A stretch of DNA of 64,000 bases from Desulfovibrio sp. G11 (GTDB lineage: Bacteria > Desulfobacterota > Desulfovibrionia > Desulfovibrionales > Desulfovibrionaceae): the NCBI RefSeq assembly GCF_900243745.1, contig NZ_LT984798.1, positions 2,350,501-2,414,500 of the forward strand, given 5' to 3'. Each line of letters begins with the position of its first letter. Position 1 is the stretch's first letter. Below are positions 45,553 to 53,880 of this stretch, piece by piece. The notes under the pieces were generated by a model, which worked only from the letters and a program-made list of their open reading frames with translations, ran no database searches and was not told the origin of the DNA. The position numbers and the translations under genes were made by a program.

Positions 45553-46287
45553 TTATCCTATGCGGGCGCTATCCAGCGCAGCAGCCATATCGCGCCGGAT
45601 TATCATGAGCCGCTGCTTGGCCATGAGGCTCCACTGGCCAGAGTCGTCCTGAATGGCGTCTTCATAGGACTGCCGGCGGGCCATCAGCGCCTCCATGTCC
45701 TTGCCGTAGGTGGCGGGTATGAGAGTTGGCACCTTCACAACAGCGTGGATATGCTCGTGATATTTTTTGAATTCAGGCATTTCCTCAAATTTCTGACCGT
45801 CTTTGTTGACGATTTTCCCGAAATAAGGATTGTGCCAGACGACAATGGACGTTTGGGGAAAGGCCCGCGCCAGGTCGCCAAGGTTGTCCCAGGAATCCTT
45901 GATGGAGCTGCCCACGAAAATGGCATGCAGATAGACGGTTCCACGCTGCTCCAGCAGGGGCAGAGCAGGGCATGAGGCCATGTAGGAGCAGAAGGGGAGG
46001 AAGGATGAGGTACCGTTATCCACGACAACAACGCTGTTGTCGTCAGGCAGCCCCGCAATATGCTCGAAAAAAACATCAAAATTGCGAGGGTCAACGGTAT
46101 TTCCGGAATCCAGCAAAGGTACGGTGGTAACGTCAAAGGCCTCGTGTTGCGCGTAGGTTGCGTTCACAGGATCGGTATCAAATCCGTGTACGGCAAGGCC
46201 TTTACCCCTGAAATACTGGTGCAGTTGGCAGGCTGCAAAAGATTTGCCCACGCCGCCCTTGCCGGTAACAACAATATGTGTATCCAT
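45553..46287 (-). CDS. traL: TraL-like ATPase (deviant Walker A)
   Basis: 244 residues with IVVTGKGGVGKSFAACQLHQYF (deviant Walker A, residue ~5), VHGFDTDPVNATYAQ, and NSVVVVDNGTSSFLPFCSY, as in RP4 TraL. It is a MinD/ParA-like ATPase of the transfer region, function not settled. It overlaps the traK stop (TAATG). Confidence 0.88.
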   Translation of the reverse strand: MDTHIVVTGKGGVGKSFAACQLHQYFRGKGLAVHGFDTDPVNATYAQHEAFDVTTVPLLDSGNTVDPRNFDVFFEHIAGLPDDNSVVVVDNGTSSFLPFCSYMASCPALPLLEQRGTVYLHAIFVGSSIKDSWDNLGDLARAFPQTSIVVWHNPYFGKIVNKDGQKFEEMPEFKKYHEHIHAVVKVPTLIPATYGKDMEALMARRQSYEDAIQDDSGQWSLMAKQRLMIIRRDMAAALDSARIG

Positions 46288-46667
46288 TAGTCTTCCTTGC
46301 CTTTGTTAAAGCTTCGGCTTTCGAAGCCGTCAGTAACGTCCACAACAGTCCCAGTGTTCATGTTCAGATATTTGCGGCTGCCTGGTTGCTTCGGCGTGGC
46401 AACCTGCTCCGCAGGCGCGGCGGGGGGAACTGCTGCCGAATTTGGTTCGGGATTATTTATTTTCACTGAGACTTTTGAGGCTGTTTTTCCTGTGACGTAG
46501 CGCAGGAATTGGAGATAACCCACGCTGATTTTACCTTTTTCCTTCAGCACGTCGTAAGCCATGCGGATCGAGTAGCCCTTGTCGAGCATCACATCGATTT
46601 CCGGTTTGCAGGCCAGAAACTCGACTCTGGCGCGGCCTCGGTAAGATTTCTTTTTGATTTTACTCAT
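46287..46667 (-). CDS. traK: TraK-like oriT-binding protein
   Basis: 126 residues from ATG 46667 (overlapping the preceding stop, ATGA). It has a basic start MSKIKKKSYRGRARVEF, then a helix-turn-helix-like part GYSIRMAYDVLKEKGKISVGYLQFLRYV, a Pro/Ala-rich linker and a short acidic tail. This is the RP4 TraK pattern; TraK wraps DNA at the transfer origin and helps the relaxase. In RP4, oriT lies just upstream of traK; here a replication-like gene is in that place and I could not recognise an oriT. Confidence 0.8.
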   Translation of the reverse strand: MSKIKKKSYRGRARVEFLACKPEIDVMLDKGYSIRMAYDVLKEKGKISVGYLQFLRYVTGKTASKVSVKINNPEPNSAAVPPAAPAEQVATPKQPGSRKYLNMNTGTVVDVTDGFESRSFNKGKED

Positions 46668-47914
46668 GCCGCGCAGTTCCTTTGTTCGTCCCACTGGCGT
46701 GACATGAGCCAGCGGAGCAGCGATCCAGAGGCCGCCCCGGCTTCAGCCAAGTGGGCGCGAGCTGCTGCCAGCAATGCAGACGTGTCCAGGGTGTTTTTTC
46801 GCGCCTGAAGCGCACGGAAAAAAGCTCGTACAGGGGTATGTGAAGGCGCAGGCCAGATGGAGCAGAGGTTTTGAACCGTGCTTTCCATCGCTGGCGAAAG
46901 TTCCGGTAAGGGGGCAGATGCCGGGAGTGGCAACACCTTGTGCTCTTTTTTGGCGTCAGGCCGGGCCGAAGGCGCGGCAGGTTCAGCATGTGCGCTGGAC
47001 CGGCGTATTGGTTCGTCATTCCAGCGCCGGCCTTGCAACCAGTTCACCAGATTCGGCGGATAGCCTCGCCGCCAGCGGTCGTCATTGGCGCTCATATTCT
47101 GGATCGCCGCCAGAAGAGCAGCCAGAGAAGGCAGACGCCCGGATCTGGCCAGAGAGCAAAATACGCGCAGCGACCGATGCCGATCCTGCTTTACCGGCCA
47201 GATCGCCCAGAGCTGTTCAAAGGCCTGAAGCATGGCCGCGTAGTTTTTGCTGGAAACAGGAAAAGAATCCCCCCTCCCATGATGAGCGTCAGGAGGTGTG
47301 ACGGCTTTGGGCATGGCGGGTGTTTCCGGGAGGGGGGAAAGGGGGGAAATATTCTTATACTTCTTATCTTCCTTATAAGAGGAATGTGCGGAACTTGCGT
47401 ACCCATCCTGCGCTTTTTGCGGGGGTATAGTATGAGCTGGCTGGTCGTCGTGCAGGGGGGCGGCCCCTTCTTCTAAGACACGCAGCTTGCGCTCCAGCTC
47501 TGCAATTCTGGCTTCGGCGGCTTCCAGAGGGGACGGCATAGCCGGCTGTGCGGGCTTTTCGGGGCGTTCATACCAACCGCTTCGGTCAATGAGATCAACG
47601 CTGGCCAGAAGCCGTTTCACGCGGCTGGAAAGGAGCAGGACATAAGTGTTGCATGCCCCAGGAGTGTGCTCAATGTGGATAAATTCGAGAGCCTCAAGCT
47701 TTTTTTGCGCGTATTGGACAGTGCGAACGGCAATATTTTCGGCGGCAAGTTCCTTTTGCGGAAGAGTGCATTTTCCCGTTTTAGCGCATAATGAAAAAAG
47801 CTTTCTGTACAAGAGGGCAGCGCTGCTGCGGACGGCCTTGTCATTGTCGATAAAGTGAGGAACAGACTTGTCGTCCACACGCAGGAAAACATTTTTTGGA
47901 ACAAGAATATCCAT
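46664..47914 (-). CDS. Replication-type protein with HTH and a doubled C-terminal module
   Basis: 416 residues. Residues ~1-115 form a winged-helix domain as in plasmid/phage replication initiators (FSLCAKTGKCTLPQKELA, RTVQYAQKKLEALEFIHI). A Pro-rich linker with a coiled-coil segment (EARIAELERKLRVLEE) follows. The C-terminal part contains two copies of the same module: FEQLWAIWPV ... LLAAI ... NWLQGRRWNDE and LCSIWPAP ... LLAAARAH ... RWLMSRQWDEQ. It resembles helicase-loader/initiator proteins, but the exact role is not clear. It is cotranscribed with traK. Confidence 0.6.
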   Translation of the reverse strand: MDILVPKNVFLRVDDKSVPHFIDNDKAVRSSAALLYRKLFSLCAKTGKCTLPQKELAAENIAVRTVQYAQKKLEALEFIHIEHTPGACNTYVLLLSSRVKRLLASVDLIDRSGWYERPEKPAQPAMPSPLEAAEARIAELERKLRVLEEGAAPLHDDQPAHTIPPQKAQDGYASSAHSSYKEDKKYKNISPLSPLPETPAMPKAVTPPDAHHGRGDSFPVSSKNYAAMLQAFEQLWAIWPVKQDRHRSLRVFCSLARSGRLPSLAALLAAIQNMSANDDRWRRGYPPNLVNWLQGRRWNDEPIRRSSAHAEPAAPSARPDAKKEHKVLPLPASAPLPELSPAMESTVQNLCSIWPAPSHTPVRAFFRALQARKNTLDTSALLAAARAHLAEAGAASGSLLRWLMSRQWDEQRNCAA

Positions 47915-48137
47915 GATTCTGCATCCTTATGTATTTTAAGGAGCAGAAAAAAGACAAGGCGGCAGCCCCCCCGGCTTGACGCCGGCTTAGGGAGTGTATA
48001 GAGTGAATTTATGTTATTCGTCTCTATACGAGAGGCTGAGGGTCGGTTGCTGTAACAACCGGCCTTCTCTTTTTTCAACTCTAGTTATCGCATTTCTTTC
48101 CTTACCCTTACCGAGCCTGGTCGTTGGGCGCAGAGTT
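47915..48137. promoter_or_regulatory. Spacer with dyads upstream of the replication-type gene
   Basis: This gene-free stretch includes an 8-bp inverted repeat, GTATAGAG (47996-48003) and CTCTATAC (48022-48029). Next to it is GGTCGGTTG...CAACCGGCC (about 48043-48064) followed by CTTTTTTC, a terminator-like hairpin for plus-strand transcripts. CCGGC/GCCGG near 47971-47985 forms a small dyad. It could hold promoter, replication or transfer-origin sites; none is proven. Confidence 0.45.
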
Positions 48138-48482
48138 TCAGACCGCCGTGGCCAGCGTGGCGCCGGCATCGCCGGAGTCAATGAGCGCCTGGGGATATTT
48201 CTTCTGGAAACGCTGTTGCATGACCGGCGACAACAAATGGAAAAAGCGTTTGCCCATGCGCATACAAACGCGGTCAAGGTAGCTGTCCATGCTCCATTCC
48301 TCGCCCTGGCGGATCTGCGCCTTGAGCACCATATCTTCTTCCTTCATGACCTGGTGAAAGACGCGCTGTACTTCGGGGTCATTGGATTCATAGATGGCGT
48401 CCATAAGCAGGCGGCCCCTGTCATCAGGGTGTTCCCTTTTGGAGCGCTTCTGGCTCCGAATGCGTGTTCTGGCTTTGCGCAT
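48138..48482 (-). CDS. Hypothetical basic protein of the element
   Basis: 114 residues from ATG 48482 behind GGAG (longer upstream frame rejected). It begins MRKARTRIRSQKRSKREH, strongly basic, then helices with PEVQRVFHQVMKEEDMVLK and VCMRMGKRFFHLLSPVMQQRF. I do not recognise the family. The basic start suggests DNA or RNA contact. It precedes the replication-type gene on the same strand. Confidence 0.55.
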   Translation of the reverse strand: MRKARTRIRSQKRSKREHPDDRGRLLMDAIYESNDPEVQRVFHQVMKEEDMVLKAQIRQGEEWSMDSYLDRVCMRMGKRFFHLLSPVMQQRFQKKYPQALIDSGDAGATLATAV

Positions 48483-48841
48483 AAAGTTCTCCTCTTCTTT
48501 GGCTGCATCATCAGGCCGGAGCCGCCACGCTCCGACGACCGCACAAGCGGTTTCGCTATAATTTACTTCGGAGTTTGCTACATGTGCTTTCAAATACCCC
48601 TTGCAGACGGTCGGGTTGTTTACATGAAAAAACCTGAAAGCAATTTATACAGTGTCGTATGGGTTTATTCTGAAAAATTCTTAACCATATGGGATGAAAA
48701 CCAAAAAAATGATATTAATACTACACTTAAAAAGTATAAAAACGTTGAAGAGATTTTTAATCAAAGTATAATTTATCCTGTAAATTATATTTATGGTGGA
48801 ATCGTAAATTTAAAGCGTGGATTATCACCAAAGTGCATATC

Positions 48842-50103
48842 AATGCTGTCCGGCTAAGCAACCATAGCTAATAGGCTGAGACTGTAAGAGTTTTGAGTTT
48901 TTGATCTTCGCGGTTTCAGGAGTTCTTCCAGGGAGTCTTTGCCGAACAAATTCACGCAAATGAGCTCGAATAATTGCTGCACCGACAGCTTAAGTTTGCT
49001 CAGGATTTTTTGGTACGCCATGAGCAAATACACTGTCAGGGCCGTGTAAATTTGGATGAGCACAGCGTTCTCAGAGCGCCCGACAAAGCTTTTGATGTGC
49101 AGATTTTGTTTGACTTCACGGAAGAATATTTCGATTTGCCAGCGCTCTTTGTAAATGTCGGCAATGGTTTTCGCTGACAGGCGAAAGTGGTTGGTCAAGA
49201 ACTCGTAACGCTTCCCGGTTTTGGCATCCCTGTAGCCTATTCGGCGTAAGCGCAAGGTTTTTCCCCGACTGTTTTTCACTTCGATAATATGGTCAGAGGT
49301 GACGCCTGTTTTACGATTGACAGGACGGCGTTCCAGCAGCTTGAATACGGCGTTATCTTTGAGGCGCGTGACGAAGAAGATGCCCTTTGTCGCCAAAAGC
49401 TGAAACCAGGAATAGGCTATATAGCCTTTGTCAAAGGTCACAATGGAGCCTTTTGGCAGCGAAAGGCTTTTGGCCATGCGGCTTTCGTGGGTTTTGGCAT
49501 TGCTGATATCGACGAAGGCAGGGATGTAGCCATCGTGATCAAGCACGGTATTTACCTTCACCCCGGCTTTGTTCCGCCGGAACGATGCCCAGGGGAAGAC
49601 GGACAGGCAAAGGCTGATGGTGGTAGCGTCCATGCTGTACAGTTTGCACTTGAAGCGAAATTTGTGACGAGGCGCATGCGGCTGGCAAAGTCCGTACATT
49701 TCAGCGAACAAGTCCTTGAAAAAGCCCACGGGCCTTGAATTGTTGGCGTCGGCGAAAGTCGAGCGGGGCACGTTTTTCAGGCCCCAATGGTACAGGCGGT
49801 TTCCGGCGGCAGCCAGACACCGGAGCCCGTCACGCATGGAACGCCTCGCGGCAAGCTGAATAAAGGCCATGGCGGTGAACTGCTCCTTGAAGCCGAATTT
49901 GCGTGAGGCCCGCCCTACTTTGTGCCGGTGTTCGAGCTTTTGAAAAACATGTCTGGGAATCAGAGATAGCATCTGGGAGAAAAGTGTATTATGGTGACTC
50001 ATGTCCAAAATCTCCTTGTGTGGCAAAGTTTTTCGCAAACTCTTTATACCACATCGCATTGAGATTTTGGACTTTTTTCTTAACCCTTAGCCGGACAGCA
50101 ATG
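48842..50103 (-). mobile_element. IS4-family insertion sequence, copy 2
   Basis: 1262 bp with AATGCTGTCCGGCTAAG-type inverted ends and a perfect 10-bp target duplication, AGTGCATATC (48832-48841 and 50104-50113). It is the same kind as copy 1 (29901-31159) but diverged. Confidence 0.95.
48854..50002 (-). CDS. IS4-family transposase
   Basis: 382 residues from ATG 50002 (AAGGAG upstream; the longer frame reaches into the IS tip). DDE residues are intact: YSMDATTISLCLSVFPW, IVTFDKGYIAYSWF and the YREK-type IYKERWQIEIFFREVKQN. It is close to copy 1, with many substitutions near both ends, so it is an independent arrival. Confidence 0.95.
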   Translation of the reverse strand: MSHHNTLFSQMLSLIPRHVFQKLEHRHKVGRASRKFGFKEQFTAMAFIQLAARRSMRDGLRCLAAAGNRLYHWGLKNVPRSTFADANNSRPVGFFKDLFAEMYGLCQPHAPRHKFRFKCKLYSMDATTISLCLSVFPWASFRRNKAGVKVNTVLDHDGYIPAFVDISNAKTHESRMAKSLSLPKGSIVTFDKGYIAYSWFQLLATKGIFFVTRLKDNAVFKLLERRPVNRKTGVTSDHIIEVKNSRGKTLRLRRIGYRDAKTGKRYEFLTNHFRLSAKTIADIYKERWQIEIFFREVKQNLHIKSFVGRSENAVLIQIYTALTVYLLMAYQKILSKLKLSVQQLFELICVNLFGKDSLEELLKPRRSKTQNSYSLSLLAMVA

Positions 50104-50280
50104 AGTGCATATCATTTATGATTCAAAAATTTCCTTTTTGGATTCGAAAAACGATCTATAGTATTTTTCCAACTCGCAAGGTTTTTCGTTTTGATGATGG
50201 AATAACAAGAGCCACGTGGCTAATAAACAATGGTGCTCAGTCTTTTCCGATAGCTTGTTCGTCCGCACAAGCTTTGGAAC

Positions 50281-50844
50281 TCACACGGCTTGCAGGAGCA
50301 TAATTATAATAATTTCAATATTATATCTTCCAGGCCAGGGGCGAGGGGTATGAAGCATGGCCATCCATTCTGGCACGTCAATTTCAATGGCTGCTGCTAG
50401 GTCATTCAAAAAAATGTCTGTCCCTGCGATCCATCCATCTATCCAGGGGCATCGTTTCAGCAGGTCCGGGGCATGCTCTTGGATACACACAAGCAGCTCC
50501 CGGTTTTCATCTATTCGTTTCCAAATGCCTCTCCCTGCCTCTGACTCTAGGCAGTGCTTCTTTGTCCGGTAGTAGGTGCGGATCGAACGAGGGAGAAACC
50601 GTAGTAGTTCTTTATTCTTATCAACCTGCGTCCATTTTTCGCCTTCCCCCGTGCGAACCCAATGAGGATTCAGACGATAGCGCTCCACCAGCGCCAGCAA
50701 AACTTCCGGGGTAAATTCACCACGGCGGCGGCAGTCCGTTATGAACGATTGTCGGAGCCCAAGCTTTTTCGCCAGTTCCTCTTGGCCGGCGCATCCGGTG
50801 GCCTTCAGCACCCGGTCGTATGCTGCCGAGAACGTGTGGCTCAT
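50281..50844 (-). CDS. CI-like phage repressor family protein
   Basis: 187 residues from ATG 50844 (overlapping the ssb stop, TAATG). It has an N-terminal CI/HTH domain, FSAAYDRVLKATGCAGQEELAKKLGLRQSFI then RRRGEFTPEVLLALVERYRLNPHWVRTGEG, of the CI-repressor type that selects a host operator. The C-terminal part is not the S24 peptidase domain of classical CI; it is unrecognised. It may control the element's excision or transfer genes. It is cotranscribed with ssb. Confidence 0.8.
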   Translation of the reverse strand: MSHTFSAAYDRVLKATGCAGQEELAKKLGLRQSFITDCRRRGEFTPEVLLALVERYRLNPHWVRTGEGEKWTQVDKNKELLRFLPRSIRTYYRTKKHCLESEAGRGIWKRIDENRELLVCIQEHAPDLLKRCPWIDGWIAGTDIFLNDLAAAIEIDVPEWMAMLHTPRPWPGRYNIEIIIIMLLQAV

Positions 50845-51248
50845 TACCATGCCCCTCCCTCGCCCGTATCCTCCAGAGGAGCAGGGGGCAGGTCGTCCAC
50901 CGGCGTTTGCGGTTGAGCTTCAGGCTTGCGGTCGAGGAACTGGACACGGCGGGCGGTAATCTCCGTTGTATAACGATCCTGACCATGTTGATCCTGCCAC
51001 TTGCGCGTAGACATGAAACCTTCAACATAGACCAAGCTGCCTTTGGCCAGATAATTGGAACAGTTTTCGGCCAAACGCTGAAACACTACGATGCGGTGCC
51101 AATCCGTTTTCTCAACGGGATTGCCGTTGGTGTCCTTAAATGTCTTACTGGTGGCCACGTTGAATCTGGCAACGGGGATGCCCGTTGGAGTGTACATGAG
51201 GATTACGTCCTGTCCGAGGCGACCAAGGATGGTGGCACGGTTAAGCAT
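50844..51248 (-). CDS. ssb: Single-stranded DNA-binding protein
   Basis: 134 residues from ATG 51248 behind GGAGG. It has an OB fold with MLNRATILGRLGQDV, GIPVARFNVATSKTF, KTDWHRIVVFQRLAENCSNYLAKGS and RYTTEITARRVQFLD, then an acidic Pro-rich tail. The usual DIPF-type tip is replaced by EGGAW. It is an element-encoded SSB for rolling-circle or transfer DNA. Upstream lies a CCCCTGG/CCAGGGG dyad (51292-51354). Confidence 0.93.
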   Translation of the reverse strand: MLNRATILGRLGQDVILMYTPTGIPVARFNVATSKTFKDTNGNPVEKTDWHRIVVFQRLAENCSNYLAKGSLVYVEGFMSTRKWQDQHGQDRYTTEITARRVQFLDRKPEAQPQTPVDDLPPAPLEDTGEGGAW

Positions 51249-51434
51249 GGTGAACCTCCAGAGATGATTGGCCATGAGCGAAAAATGAAAAACCCCTGGA
51301 GCTGCCACGCACTTGCAGGATGCAGTTGCAAGAGAGCGGCAAGCCCAGGGGAAGTTGGGGCGCAAGGGAAGAGTAAGAAGCGGCTAGTGTGGGCAATGGC
51401 CCGGTGGTGGTGTCTGATAAAAACCGCATAAAAA
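51249..51434. promoter_or_regulatory. Leader of the ssb operon
   Basis: No gene is seen. AACCCCTGGAG at ~51290 and CCAGGGG at ~51347 are complementary arms that enclose a C/A-rich loop. Promoters for ssb must lie here. The direct context to the right is the terminator and attR. Confidence 0.35.
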
Positions 51435-51465
51435 ACCCCTTTGAAGCAGAGCCTCAAAGGGGTTA
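51435..51465. terminator. Element copy of the tRNA-Sec terminator
   Basis: AACCCCTTTGA (51435-51445) and TCAAAGGGGTT (51455-51465) form an 11-bp stem. It is similar to the host terminator at 2444-2480 but not identical. It ends the leftward tRNA-Sec transcript after integration. Confidence 0.85.
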
Positions 51466-51504
51466 TCCTAGTTAACCTTATCGGAACGTTGATTTTATAT
51501 TATA

Positions 51505-51571
51505 TGGCGGAGACGTATAGGGGTCGAACCTACCGCAGACCGTAAAGCCTGCCACCGGTTTTGAAGACCGG
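51505..51571 (-). repeat. attR: 67-bp direct repeat within tRNA-Sec
   Basis: Identical to 2518-2584. With that copy it delimits an element of about 48.99 kb. Similarity continues more weakly for ~75 bases to the left of both copies, through the terminators, so the element carries a tRNA-Sec 3' end plus terminator from a related host. Confidence 0.93.
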
Positions 51572-51598
51572 GCGCCACACCGGTGACGAAACGTCTCC
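51505..51598 (-). tRNA. selC: tRNA-Sec (UCA anticodon), target of the element
   Basis: The complement gives an 8-bp acceptor stem GGAGACGT/ACGTCTCC, discriminator G plus encoded CCA, loop CTTCAAA with anticodon TCA, a long variable arm and the T loop GGTTCGACCCC. These features are specific to bacterial selenocysteine tRNA. The 5' part comes from the host, and the 67 bases 51505-51571 are also found at 2518-2584, so the element carries the 3' part and keeps the gene whole. The host therefore has the selenocysteine pathway. Confidence 0.96.
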
Positions 51599-51600
51599 GC

Positions 51601-51849
51601 GCAAGCGTCTGTATGCTATGTGAAAAAAACGATTGCTGCAAGAGTCTGATTTGTCAGCGGCAAAATACTGTTTTGCCCATTGCCAATCGGGCGGCAGGCA
51701 TTATATGTGAAAAACGGTTTAAGCGGCAGGCCCCCGTGGGCCTTGGCCATTTGACATGGAGCGTACACAGGTAGTATTTCTCTGCTTGCGTGGGCCTATG
51801 TCCAGGTCCTGGCCGTGTGCCGGAGCGCACGGAAAACGTAACGGAGGCA
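51601..51849 (+). promoter_or_regulatory. Leader of ftsH, divergent from tRNA-Sec
   Basis: The sequence has no supported gene; the frame open from 51790 is short and lacks a ribosome site. GGAGG at about 51840 is the ftsH ribosome site. Promoters for tRNA-Sec (leftward) and the ftsH operon (rightward) must be here, but I cannot fix them. Confidence 0.4.
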
Positions 51850-53880
51850 ATGTTGAACCAGATGAGTCGCAACCTGATGCTGTGGGCCATTATCGTCCTG
51901 GCGATGGTTATGCTTTTTAATATGTTCCAGCAGCCACAGGGCGTGATGCAAAGAGTGCCCTATTCTGACTTTCTGAGTCAGGTGGACGGCGGTCAGATAC
52001 TGTCTGTAACCATGCAGGGGCACACGCTTACAGGTAAAACATCAGACGGCAAAACCGTGCAGACCTACGCTCCGCAGGACCTGGGTCTGGTTAACCGCCT
52101 TATTGAAAAAAAGGTGGAAGTCAAGGCAGAGCCGCCGGAAGAGCAGCCCTGGTACATGACGCTGCTGGTTTCGTGGTTTCCCATGCTCCTGCTTGTGGGC
52201 GTATGGATCTTTTTCATGCGGCAGATGCAGGGCGGCGGCGGAAAGGCCATGAATTTTGGCCGCTCACGCGCCCGCATGCTCAATCAGGACAGCGCCCGCG
52301 TCACTTTTGCCGATGTGGCCGGGGTGGACGAAGCCAAGGATGAACTCGCCGAAGTGGTGGAGTTTCTGTCCAATCCCAAAAAATTTACCCGGCTTGGCGG
52401 GCGTATCCCCAAGGGGGTGCTGCTCGTGGGGCCTCCCGGTACGGGCAAGACGCTTCTGGCGCGCGCCGTTGCAGGTGAAGCCGGGGTGCCTTTCTTTTCC
52501 ATTTCCGGCTCGGACTTTGTAGAAATGTTTGTGGGCGTGGGCGCTTCGCGCGTGCGCGACCTTTTCGTGCAGGGCAAAAAAAATGCGCCTTGCCTTATTT
52601 TTATTGACGAAATTGACGCTGTTGGCCGTCAGCGCGGCGCCGGACTCGGTGGCGGGCATGACGAGCGCGAACAGACGCTGAACCAGATGCTGGTAGAGAT
52701 GGACGGTTTTGAAAGCAATGAGGGTGTCATCCTTATTGCCGCCACCAACCGTCCCGACGTGCTGGACCCGGCCCTGCTGCGTCCCGGCCGTTTTGACCGT
52801 CAGGTGGTGGTTCCCACCCCCGACCTTCGCGGGCGTCGCCGTATTCTTGAGGTACACACCAAGCGTACCCCGCTTTCCGGCGATGTGGACCTGGAGGTTC
52901 TGGCCCGCGGTACGCCCGGCTTCTCCGGCGCGGATCTGGAAAACCTGGTCAACGAGGCTGCCCTTCAGGCTGCCAAGCTGAATCAGGACAGGCTGGACAT
53001 GCACGACTTTGAATACGCCAAGGACAAGGTTCTTATGGGGCGTGAGCGCCGCAGCCTCATCCTTTCTGATGAGGAAAGACGCATCACAGCCTATCACGAG
53101 GGCGGCCATGCGCTGGCGGCGCGCCTTTTGCCCGGCTCGGACCCGGTGCACAAGGTCACCATCATTCCGCGCGGGCGCGCTCTTGGCGTGACCATGCAAC
53201 TGCCCGAAGAAGACCGTCACGGCTACTCGCGCTCCTATCTGCGCAATACCCTGGTGGTTCTGCTTGGCGGCCGCGTGGCCGAAGAGCTTATTTTTGACGA
53301 TATCACCACCGGGGCCTCCAACGACATCGAGCGCGTCACCCGCATGGCCCGTAAAATGGTCTGCGAGTGGGGTATGAGCGAAGCTGTCGGTACGCTGGCT
53401 ATCGGCGAAACCGGCGAAGAGGTCTTTATCGGCCGGGAATGGGTGCAGAATAAGAACTTCAGCGAAGACACCGCTCGCCTGGTGGATTCGGAGGTCAAGC
53501 GTATTGTGGACGAAGCGCATGAGCGCTGCCGCACGCTGCTGAAGGAAAACGAAGAAACGCTGCACCGCATTGCCCGTGCCTTGCTGGATCGTGAGACCAT
53601 TACCGGTGCAGAACTTGAACTCCTGATGGAAGACAAGGAGTTGCCTCCGCTGGACAGCAACGGTAAACCCGTCAAGTATTCCGAAGCTCCCAGCCGCCCC
53701 GGCAAGAGCGGCGGAAGCGCCAGGGGCGAGTCAGCCGTTGGCGACGAGCCTGCCGAGTTCACCCTTGAGCCGGATACAGGCAGTGAAGATGCCCCGGCAG
53801 CTCCGGCGGAAGCGGAAAGTGCTGGAAGCGGCGAAGTGGCCGCCAAGAATGGTGAAGACGACAACAAGCGAAATCAGTAA
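51850..53880 (+). CDS. ftsH: Membrane-bound ATP-dependent zinc protease FtsH
   Basis: 676 residues from ATG 51850. Two membrane segments (~8-25 and ~97-118) enclose a small periplasmic domain. The AAA+ module has [13 protein letters not shown] at ~195, [10 protein letters not shown] and [19 protein letters not shown]. The protease domain has HEGGH at ~416, the zinc-binding motif. A charged, Pro/Ala/Glu-rich tail ends the protein. It degrades misfolded membrane proteins and regulatory proteins. It overlaps folP by one base (TAATG). Confidence 0.97.
   Translation: MLNQMSRNLMLWAIIVLAMVMLFNMFQQPQGVMQRVPYSDFLSQVDGGQILSVTMQGHTLTGKTSDGKTVQTYAPQDLGLVNRLIEKKVEVKAEPPEEQPWYMTLLVSWFPMLLLVGVWIFFMRQMQGGGGKAMNFGRSRARMLNQDSARVTFADVAGVDEAKDELAEVVEFLSNPKKFTRLGGRIPKGVLLVGPPGTGKTLLARAVAGEAGVPFFSISGSDFVEMFVGVGASRVRDLFVQGKKNAPCLIFIDEIDAVGRQRGAGLGGGHDEREQTLNQMLVEMDGFESNEGVILIAATNRPDVLDPALLRPGRFDRQVVVPTPDLRGRRRILEVHTKRTPLSGDVDLEVLARGTPGFSGADLENLVNEAALQAAKLNQDRLDMHDFEYAKDKVLMGRERRSLILSDEERRITAYHEGGHALAARLLPGSDPVHKVTIIPRGRALGVTMQLPEEDRHGYSRSYLRNTLVVLLGGRVAEELIFDDITTGASNDIERVTRMARKMVCEWGMSEAVGTLAIGETGEEVFIGREWVQNKNFSEDTARLVDSEVKRIVDEAHERCRTLLKENEETLHRIARALLDRETITGAELELLMEDKELPPLDSNGKPVKYSEAPSRPGKSGGSARGESAVGDEPAEFTLEPDTGSEDAPAAPAEAESAGSGEVAAKNGEDDNKRNQ

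Larger units (their letters stand above)
48582..50303 (+). pseudogene. 149-residue hypothetical protein split by IS4
   Basis: The first part, ATG 48582 to 48841, encodes a Lys/Asn-rich, AT-rich sequence (LYSVVWVYSEKFLTIWDEN, NYIYGGIVNLKRGLS). After IS4 the frame resumes at 50114 with FMIQKFPFWIRKTIYSIFPTR and ends with SSAQALELTRLAGA. The 10-bp duplication AGTGCATATC joins the parts in frame. The family is not recognised. The G/C-poor composition marks it as foreign within the element. Confidence 0.6.
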
